Below the pieces are notes generated by a model that saw only the letters and a program-made list of their open reading frames with translations, searched no databases and was not told where the DNA came from. 64,000 nt of DNA from contig WTXI01000001.1 of NCBI GenBank assembly GCA_022376515.1, forward strand, positions 930,001 to 994,000. The letters are read 5' to 3'. Origin of the DNA: Lactifluus volemus (Eukaryota > Basidiomycota > Agaricomycetes > Russulales > Russulaceae). Shown here piece by piece: positions 55,694 through 64,000 of this stretch (its first letter is position 1; the number at the start of each line of letters is the position of its first letter). Made by a program: the position numbers and the translations under genes.

Positions 55694-58600
55694 ATGGGCA
55701 AGGCACAAAAGAAGACAGGTAAAGGGCGGTTAGACAAGTACTACAAACTTGCAAAGTACGTCGGACTATCTGATTCAATTCCCAACACATTGATGATAAT
55801 ATTTTCCAGAGAGCAGGGGTATCGCGCTCGTTCTGCGTTCAAGCTCATCCAGTTGAATAAGAAATATACTTTTTTGGAATCTGCGCGATGTTGCATAGAT
55901 CTCTGTGCCGCACCTGGAGGTTGGCTCCAGGTTGCAAGCAAGACAATGCCTGTAAATAGTCTCATCGTCGGTGCGCGGAATCTTTGCAATATCATAATCA
56001 CTGTTATTTGCTAAAGTTTTTCTTCGGCAGGCATTGACTTGGTTGCTATTAAACCAATTCCACGAGTGACCACGTTACAACAGATATCACTACTGTCCAT
56101 TGTCGCAATCTCATTAGAAATGAGCTCAAGGACTGGAAGGCCGACGTAGTACTCCATGATGGCGCGCCGAATGTTGGGACTGCATGGATACAAGACGCAT
56201 ACGCTCAGTCGGAGCTCGTTCTCATGAGTTTGAAGCTCGCAGTGGAATTCCTACTTAAAGGGGGGACCTTTGTCACGAAGGTTTTTCGTAGTAAAGACTA
56301 CAATAGCCTAATCTGGGTTTTCAATCAGCTGTTCAGCAAAGTCGAGGCAACCAAGCCTCCTTCCTCCCGGTATGTTCTCATCTTAAATGTCGTTGTCTGG
56401 TGACTGAGGTTCACCAGGAATGTCTCCGCAGAGATATTCGTTGTCTGCCGCGAATTTCTTGCCCCGAAAGCCATTGATCCGAAATTCCTCGATCCCAAAC
56501 ATGTATTCAAAGACCTTGATCCTACTACTTCCGTCGACAACGGTATTGTGATAAACAATGCCCAGGCCAACGTATTCCAACCTGAGAAAAAACGGAGACA
56601 TCGTGAAGGATATGCTGACAACGACTACACCTTGTTTAAGCAGATCGGCGTGGCGGAATTCATCAATGCTTCTGACCCTGTTGCTGTGCTAGGGTTGGTG
56701 AACAAGATGGCTTTTACCACAGAGGAAGAGAAGTCGTATGTCCCCCAAACTTCCATAATGCTCTTATTAACTTATCAACGCCTTAACCGGTCAGTTGGGC
56801 CTCGCTTCCTCTCACCTCTTCGGACATCAAGGCCAATTTAGATGACCTCAAAGTACTAGGAAAGGGCGACTTTAAAAGCTTACTCAGATGGCGCACTGCT
56901 CTCCGAGAAGAGGTCTGTTATTTCTTGAACCCTACCCATCTTTGATCTGACGTCTCTTTTTTCAGTTAGGCTTGGAAGCGAGGACAAAACAAGTGGAGGA
57001 ACTCACGGAGACTGTTGAGGTTGTCGACACCATCAATGAAGAAGAGCAGATCCAACAGGAGGTGCGCAACTACACCGGGTCGATAACAATGTGGTTATTG
57101 AGACTTCGTTTTTTAAAGTTGGAGCGACTCAATGCTGAGGCCGCCAGCCGAGCAAAGCGTGAACGGCGGAAGGCCAACGAGGTCAAGAGAAAGACAATCC
57201 AGAGAATGCAGTTGCAAATGACTGCACCGCTGGACATAGGTCTCGAGCAGACTGACGCGGTGCTAGGCTACGGCCAGGAGGACATATTTGACCTCGAACA
57301 TGCGGAGCGGGCTTCGAGAAGGAAAGGCTTCCCTGATTCAAGCGACACGGATGCGGAGGATAAGGAGCAGGAGAACAACGAAGATGTCCATAGCTTGGAT
57401 GACGAAGTTCTGGACATCGATGAGGAGCAAAATAGCCGAGTGCAGACAATGGAAGACGAACTGGACGGGCTATACGAAGCGTATCGAGAAAGGCTTGCCG
57501 AACGGGATGCCAAGTTCAAAACCCGCGAAGCGAGGCAAGGCGACAAACGACGCGAAGAGTGGTCGGGTATTGAGAGAGACGAAGGTCGGGATGACATGGA
57601 TGAAGGGAGCGAGGATGGCGGTTGGTATGAGATGGAGCAACGTAAGGCCAGGAATGATGACTCGGATTCCTCATCAATAGATGAGGAAGGTGATGAGGCA
57701 TTGTCACCTCGGTCGCCCAAACGCAAGCGAGCAGACCAGCAAGAGACACCCAAGAAGAGGGCACGACTACTGACTTCTCTTGAAGAGCCCCGGACGACAT
57801 CGCAGATGTCCAGAAGGACGGATGTATGGTTCAGCCAAGACATTTTCAAAGGATTGAATCAAGTTGGCGACGATGACGGGATCTCACAATTATCGCACGA
57901 CGACGAAGTGAGATCCTAGTGTACCTTATAGTTTCCGATGCTCACGCATTACCAGGTGTCAGAAGATAGCGACAAGGAAGTACAAAGCGACTTCGAAGTG
58001 GTGCCCCAAGAATCGAACAACGCAGAGATGTGGGATGTCAACAATGAAAACGAGGACGAATTAAAATCGTCTCAAATAAAAAGTATTCCTTTCGCAACTC
58101 CGTGGCATAGCAGTCAGCTTATTGACGGTTTGATTTTGATAAGAGTATGGTCTGCTCACGGCAGAGGCAGTGTCACTCGCTCAAGACCTTGTCAACCGAA
58201 GAAAGACAAAAACAGAGCTTATAAATGACGGCTTCACGCGATACTCTCTCAACTCTCGAGAGGGTCTCCCATCATGGTTTCTCGACGACGAGGCTAAGCA
58301 TTATATCCCGAACATACCTATCACGAAGGAAGCCGTGCAAGCACTGCGCACCAGGCAGCGCGCCCTCGATGCCCGGCCCATCAAAAAGGTCGCCGAAGCG
58401 AAAGCACGGAAGAAAATGAAGGCCGCTCAGCGTCTAGAAAAGGCTCTCAAGAAGGCTGAAGGCGTTACAAAGACAACCGAATTGACCGAGCGCGAGAAGG
58501 CACAACAAGTGGAGAAACTTATGCGCAGAGGTTTGGCAAGGAGTCGAACGAAAAAGGAGGTCAAAGTAATTGTCGCAAAGGGCGTTCACAAAGGCCTGAA

Positions 58601-58747
58601 AGGGAGGCCGAAAGGCATCAAGGGTCGTTACGTCATGGTCGACCCACGAATGAAAAAAGAGGTGTGCTTTGTTACCCGTAACTGAGTGGTGTCTTATACG
58701 TTCCACAGGTTCGTGCGAGGAAGGGGCGAGAAAGGAGAGCAAAATAA
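55694..58747 (+). CDS. SPB1: AdoMet-dependent rRNA methyltransferase Spb1 (FTSJ3)
   Basis: Spb1 2'-O-methylates G2922 of 25S rRNA in the pre-60S particle. The N-terminal FtsJ domain starts [20 protein letters not shown], then [16 protein letters not shown], the SAM motif [46 protein letters not shown] and [12 protein letters not shown]. The K-D-K-E catalytic residues are consistent with this family. The DUF3381 region and an acidic/basic coiled middle follow (57000-57900). The SPB1_C domain has [49 protein letters not shown] and a final exon [12 protein letters not shown]. About eight introns join in frame with no correction required. About 860 residues. Confidence 0.95.
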
Positions 58748-58850
58748 GGAAAGCGTAGGTAAACCTAGTTTTGTGTGCGCTACTCAGTATGCTACCGGAT
58801 CGTGTCCTTTTGTAAATAGACAAATTCAATGGATGGGTTCATGGTCGGTA

Positions 58851-61456
58851 CTATGTGAATTGTGATCGGGGTAAGGTATCATGTCTCTTGGAGTTTATAG
58901 GGCTGGCCATTTCTGTCACCCAATCACATTTTTGGAGGAAGGCATTCCATTCTTGTGGAGAGTGTAGATTGTCGGACGAGATCTTTGGCAGAGAGAACAG
59001 CGCGATCAGACAAGATCAATATAATGTGTGATGACCTTACCACGCAAACTGCAGAATGGTAGCCGGTCTCGAGATCAAGTATGCTCTCGGATGTAACTGC
59101 AGTGTCCAGAGAGGAATCCCGAGAGGGAGACTCGGCGCTTTGTCGTACGCTAGCGTTGGTCGCAAGAACGTATTCGCAGCCATCGTGGAATACACGAAGT
59201 GGGGGCGCTGGTTGAGTGATGTCAGAGTCATTAGACGTTAAACTACCAAGAAGTGTTAGTTCTGTAGTGCAAAGTTCCGTGATACCCACTAGTTCTCAAG
59301 GTCGTTTAAGTAGTGGAGCAGCTCAGCCGGCTGTCGAGCGGAGGCAAGAGAGTTCATATCCGAGATATTGAAGCGAAGGTCCATATGGCTGTGATACGTA
59401 CTTTAGCTTTGTAGGACATTGAGGCATTGTGTGAAGCATACCGATCGGGCATTAATAGGTCTATATTAGAAGAACTCCCACTACAAAACATCGCCCTCGC
59501 TAAGAGACTACCGCCAAGGACATCCACTGGAAGTTGTTGTATTTGTTTCGGATCACCCAGCGGGACCTCGAGCTGAATAAAGTGTGTCGCTATGAAATCC
59601 TCACTACCTTGTTCTGGGACAGGTAAAGAACGATAGACCAATCGATGCAGGACCGTCTGTCGCGATGGTAGCGCCTTGACGAACTCGAGAGGGAGACTAT
59701 GTGTGATCAGCGCAACGAAGAAGGGCGTTCAGTTTCCTCACCTAGGAAAAAAAGTAGCTGAAGATCGCTGAGCGGCAACCCAAGCACTCGTGTCCGAGTA
59801 AGTTAGTTGCCCTGTATGGGGAGGTCTCAAGGAAGGTTTCATATCAACCCGAGGTAATGAAATAAGTATGTGTCCTGATCTGGGGGTTGTTCAGGGTACG
59901 ATGGAGTAGATCATAATTGCCGCTCACAAGGCAGATATACGCTTCCTAGCCCCATTGTCCGCCATAACGGTGTTCTCCAATAGCCGGCGTTGGAGATTAA
60001 TCTCGGCCTGAAGGTACACTGAGGAGACCAATAAACCTCACAAATAATACACTCACCCATCCATCGAGAAGATCCTACCCTGTGAATGTGTAAGCCGACT
60101 GACATCCAGGCTCTGTGAGAGGGTGTCCCCTAACCAGTCTCCCACTCTACGCCATCGAAAGAAGGTATTCGATTTCGCCATTGGAGAGAGTGAACGAGGG
60201 GCAGAAAAAGGGTAAAAAGAGTACGCGAGAGGTACAGCAGTTGGTGTGCGCAACTCCTGGTTATACACCTGCTGCGCAAGAATTTCAGAGGGCTCAATCT
60301 ACCATAACAGGGTCAGTAAATCTGCCTAGGTGTGAAATCACATACTTGCTTGGTAATTAACTCTGACAGCTAGCCTTTGGGCTAGCATCAGTTCCGTAGA
60401 ATTACTGGCCCGGATGCGTAACTTCGATAGGTTACTAGATTGTAAGCCTAGCTATAGGCCTTTGCTTACTGTCTGATCCGGGGTATTTTCCACAAATGCT
60501 CCTGAGAGACGTGAGATCTTCTGAAGAACTTCCTGTGAAAGAGGATGTTTGAGCGGGGTGTCGAGGATATTCTCCACGATATTCTGCTGATTGATGAGTA
60601 TATTACCAAAGAGTAACGTGAAGAACGAGACCTGCCTTCCGAACACCATCGATGTACGTCTTTGCTTCCCTGACACCATCGCGACTTCCTTCTAAATATA
60701 CGGCGAGGGGGTTGGGTTTCACAGAGACGTGTACATTGTACTTCCTCGACATCTGAAACAAGTTGGAACCATCTTGAAGTGGGTTAACAAACGTAATAGG
60801 GAGGGAGGTGTATAGAATAACCTTTCCAAGTAAAATGAATAGGTCGCTTGGGGTGAAGGCCAACGCTAGAAAGAGTGAGACAGATGTTTGAAATTTAGGT
60901 TGTGCTTACTCTGGGAAGTCATTTCGGTACGGTCCCTTTCAGCGCGCTTGAGTTCTCCAAGGGAAGGCCACCGCCACGCCTTCTCCACGATAGCCTCAGC
61001 GTATACAAATTTTCTTCTCTTTGAGCCCAGACGCAAGCCATACCGCTCGGCAAAGACACGTAGCTGATCATTGCTGAAAGAACGACAGATGTTGTCCAGA
61101 AGGGTGCTGTATTCGAGTGGGTACTCCTTTGAGAGCGGATTCGAGTGGTCTGAAGGTTTTAGTCGCTCTAAGTCATGCAAGGTTGGTTCAACTCCATCTG
61201 TAAGGAGGGATAACAGATAAGACTCGGTTTTACTGGGCCCCAAAGCCAGCCCCGTTGGGTCAACGCTACGCTCAATGGGCCTCTGAGAGGATACGACTTC
61301 TGGAGTATCAAGGGTTTTGACTTGTTCATGGTCTGATCGATTCTCGAAGGTAGATAAATTTGACACAGTTGCAGTGAAGCGAGTGCCGAGTAAACGACGA
61401 CATGAAGACAGTGAGGAGGACGCGACTGTAACGCGACGGAGAGAAGAGAAGGACAT
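58851..61456 (-). CDS. SLS-type mitochondrial inner-membrane regulator
   Basis: The likely presequence is MSFSSLRRVTVASSSLSSCR. A conserved N-terminal block follows, DLERLKPSDHSNPLSKEYPL and LCRSFSNDQLRVFAERYGL-like residues, then KAWRWPSLGELKRAERDRTE. KH-like parts come next: FTPSDLFILLG, YNVHVSVKPNPLAVYLEG. Further exons give FFRWRRVGDWLGDTLSQSLD, AEINLQRRLLENTVM and FIQLEVPLGDPKQIQQLP. A C-terminal stretch APPLRVFHDGCEYVLATN, then SSDNLHSPQEWNAFLQKCDW, ends with TAG at 58851. The layout matches the fungal family related to yeast Sls1, which couples mitochondrial transcription and translation at the inner membrane. The family assignment rests on pattern recognition, and the exon structure in the middle is approximate. 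It starts 33 bp after the transporter stop. Confidence 0.7.
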
Positions 61457-61488
61457 CTGGTTATTCCCGGCCCGGTTCATCTCCCCCT

Positions 61489-63738
61489 TCAATCAATTAG
61501 ATTTATCTCCTCATCCTCGCCTACTGCTCCTTCCCATCCATGATCTTCAAGTATTCCATGAACCGGGCATCTTCATCTGCAAGATCCACCCCGGTCATAT
61601 CAGGCACGAAAAAATAAGTCACCAGAATACCGGTAACACCACAAATCGCAGCTATGATGAACGTCCATCTGATAGTGCAAGTATTTCTCCGCTAGCCTTC
61701 CAATGGCAATAAATCATAAGTACTCACTTCTTTCCCAGATTACTTTGAATGGGGGTGAATACCTGGGTACCAATCGCTGCGCCAGCCTTGCCGACAGCCG
61801 CTGACAACCCATAACACGTTCCACTACTCCAGGTCAGTGCATTCCAATATCCTCTTTCAACATTGCCATACCGTATGGGCGTCGCGTAAGACCTACGTTT
61901 CGGAACAGTTTATATGAGTCTGCTTCAAGGAGATCATACAAACTCACTCAGCACTGACGAGACCTAGCATATCTCCAGGGCCCTGTACACATCCACTGAG
62001 TTTCCCATGACAGACAATCGACTGGCTCAAAGACAAACAAGATTCCCGGATGATTGCATTAACCCGTAACTTGTAAAAATTTCAACTTGTCAGTGGAGAC
62101 GCACCTCCATTTTATGCAACAGCAGCGCACAATATAACGAAGAGGGGAATTGTCTTCGTAATTCTATCGTACGCGAGCCCGATAGTCAAGCCTGAGAACA
62201 TAATTGGGACAGTCAACTCACACGTTAAAGGACAGCCCTCACCGAAAAGAAGATAACCGCTGAATCCCAGGATCATCTGGTTAACTCGTTGAGTTCAAGG
62301 CAAAGACAATCTGATCTGAGAACTTACGGTGTTTCGGCGACCTAAGGGGTTACATAAGAGTGCCCCAATGAAGACTCCAGGCAGCGCAATCGAGGAGAGA
62401 AGAAGCTGCCACTCGGCAGTTTTCTTGATGTCGTTATTGTGTATGACGCTCGAAATAATAGTCCCCGAGAAGACACCGTTGGGGAAGGTAACAAAGTCGT
62501 ACAAAAACCTGAGAGGCGTCAAAATGTAAACGTAGTCTGAAATCAAGCTTACCATGCACCACATGTACCGATTAGCGATCTCCAATAACGCTTCAAAACC
62601 AGTTGGTACGGTACGCGCTCTGAGACAAGGCTTTATTGTATCGGCGAAGCCGGTGAAACAATAACAAGAGCTGCTCACTCTTGATCGCGCCCTTACGATA
62701 GAGCTTGGAAGTGAGCATCCTCAGCCGAAAAACCAGCACAGTCAGGGGAAGGACTATTCCAACGCCAAAGCAAACACGCCAGACAGTAGGAAGATGATTC
62801 TCTCCAGAAATCGAAAGAACAATGAGGAAGACAGACGACGCCAAGGGACCACCGAACTGGCGAGAGTGGGATTCTCCGGTTGATACGATAACCACTCAAT
62901 AACTTACGGAAGAACGAAGTTTGTAACCATGATGAAGACTATGAGCTACATAAGGAACAGCATGAGGGCAATTGAATGAGAGAATACCCGGGCCACGTTT
63001 GCTCAACATTTGCTCATTCGCTGCCTCGCTGGCGCTTGTAGACGATGCGGGATATTCACCCCCGACACCCTGGTAAGAGAATTAGAGCCAAAGACCAGAT
63101 ACTAGTGCGGGGACTGGAAGCACGAACAACTCCAGTTATCCCTCGGGCAAAGGTCAAGAACCAAAACAATCCTTTAGCACTACCATGAGCGCCGCGCGCA
63201 ACAGTGCCCAAAGTAGCACCGAGGACGATGAGCAATGTAGTGGAGACAAGCGCGACCTTCCGTCCCATGCGGTCGCATAACACGCCGACGAATAACTGCC
63301 CGATGATTGCCCCTGGTGTGAGGGTGAACGAAGGAAGTGAAACCCCACTGTCAAATGATAATGTTTACCAACTAATAGGGCATTGGAAACCCGTGTAGAG
63401 ACTGATGATGTGTAACCTTTGGTATATAGGCGCTTAAAGACAACCTATACAATGTTAGTTTAATCTGATTGTAAATGAGAAACCGCCTACGTTGGTCATG
63501 GTCATAAGGTTGTTCTGATCTTGACCATTTTTATATCAGCCTTGAGTACTGGTAGGTTATAACTCGTGTGAGGAGACTTACATCCATCGCTTATAAGACC
63601 GAACGCTGCAGCGGCGATGGTGAAGTAGGCGCTTATCTTCTCCTTAGTTGTGGTGACCTGTTTGCCAACTCGAAGCTCCGGAACAACTTCTCCAACTATT
63701 TCGGCCTCAGCGTTCTTCGTGTTTTCGTTTGAAGCCAT
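61489..63738 (-). CDS. MFS transporter, phosphate / glycerophosphodiester type
   Basis: This is a 12-helix proton symporter of the Pho84/Git1 branch of the major facilitator superfamily. The cytosolic start is MASNENTKNAEAEIVGEVVP. Helix 1 carries AYFTIAAAAFGLISDG. The loop 2-3 motif is LFVGVLCDRMGRKVALV (G-x3-DRxGR). The signature GITGVGVGGEYPASSTS is split by an intron near 63110. The C-terminal half has FLYDFVTFPNGVFSGTII, LLLSSIALPGVFIGALLCNP, LGRR, and FIIAAICGVTGILVTYFFVP, ending with the conserved DLADEDARFMEYL. GGEYPxS is typical for phosphate and glycerophosphoinositol permeases. The frame breaks at about 61548: restoring one base turns EYLK.. into EDHGWEGAVGEDEE with stop at 61489. 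As read, it stops at 61521. Confidence 0.87.
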
Positions 63739-64000
63739 GGCTCGCGACCGGAAACCTTACTACTACTGTAACCAACCCCCGAGGGAGAAGCAAAAAGGGA
63801 TGAAGCCCGATTGACGTTTAATCTCATTGTGGATATTTATATGTACTAGTACATATGGTAAATTAATAGCCTGTTCTCCACGGAGAAGACAGAAGCGTAC
63901 TACTGTATCATGAAAATGGGCACACACGTGCGTCCTGTCCCCAACTGCCGTGTAGGGCCCCAGTAGCCTGGGCCACTTGTCGCGCAAGCGTATCTTCGTC
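63739..64000 (-). promoter_or_regulatory. Promoter region of the MFS transporter
   Basis: 262 bp lie between the transporter start and the window edge. Apart from the CACGTG box, an AT-rich stretch at 63828-63865 is the likely core promoter area. Confidence 0.4.
63925..63930. promoter_or_regulatory. CACGTG box upstream of the MFS transporter
   Basis: This perfect CACGTG lies 187 bp before the start codon of a Pi/glycerophosphodiester-type transporter. The core is identical to the Pho4 site of yeast phosphate genes, but this site alone does not prove phosphate control. Confidence 0.4.

Noticed and set aside
60371..60386. Inverted repeat CTAGCC..GGCTAG resembling a terminator hairpin
   Set aside because: It lies inside a coding exon of the SLS-like gene, and fungal Pol II genes do not use such terminators.

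Overview
This is a stretch of a filamentous basidiomycete nuclear genome, most likely from an Agaricomycete. The evidence is dense protein-coding genes on both strands, almost every gene broken by several roughly 45-65 nt GT..AG introns, short intergenic gaps, and protein families typical of Agaricomycotina (CPL1-like secreted protein, UPF0132 membrane protein, SLS-type mitochondrial regulator, long Ser/Pro-rich orphan proteins). No mobile element, CRISPR array, prophage or biosynthetic cluster is visible. The window reads as core chromosome. The species cannot be fixed from the sequence alone.

Layout. 0-10.2 kb: peroxisomal 3-ketoacyl-CoA thiolase (3' end off the window), a RasGEF with an N-terminal GTPase-like domain, MEMO1, a Tfc7-like histidine phosphatase, and a Stm1/SERBP1-like RGG protein. 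10.8-20 kb: CFP1/Spp1 PHD protein, LSM1, an intron-containing tRNA-Ser(UGA), a divergent pair of mitochondrial genes (complex I NDUFA5 and ribosomal bL32m), then a divergent PAP2 phosphatase/methyltransferase pair. 20-30.4 kb: DRS1 helicase, APC4, a bZIP factor, an SVIP-like Cdc48-binding protein and a small one-pass membrane protein. 30.8-39.3 kb: ARP1 centractin, ribosomal eS24, a UPF0132 protein, an unknown secreted protein, a CPL1-like Cys-rich protein, and dihydrolipoyl dehydrogenase. 40-52 kb: NIP7, SEC39, a disordered orphan, CGR1, VPS18. 52.7-64 kb: a zinc-finger-like orphan, TMEM256/DUF423, SPB1, an SLS-type mitochondrial protein, and an MFS transporter of the Pi/glycerophosphodiester type.

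Themes. Ribosome production is heavily represented (DRS1, NIP7, CGR1, SPB1, eS24, bL32m, Stm1-like). Mitochondrial function (NDUFA5, bL32m, LPD1, SLS-like) and membrane tethering (SEC39, VPS18) also recur. Many neighbours are divergent with 100-210 bp shared promoters.

Assembly quality. At least a dozen conserved genes show a frame break that restoring one base would repair, usually in a short homopolymer. Affected genes include eS24, thiolase, NDUFA5, DRS1, VPS18 and MEMO1. A systematic sequencing deletion error explains this better than biology, so gene coordinates below span these breaks. The most interesting biological leads are the SVIP-like protein with an exact VCP-interacting motif, the GTPase-RasGEF fusion, and a TCACGTGA palindrome just upstream of both SEC39 and VPS18.
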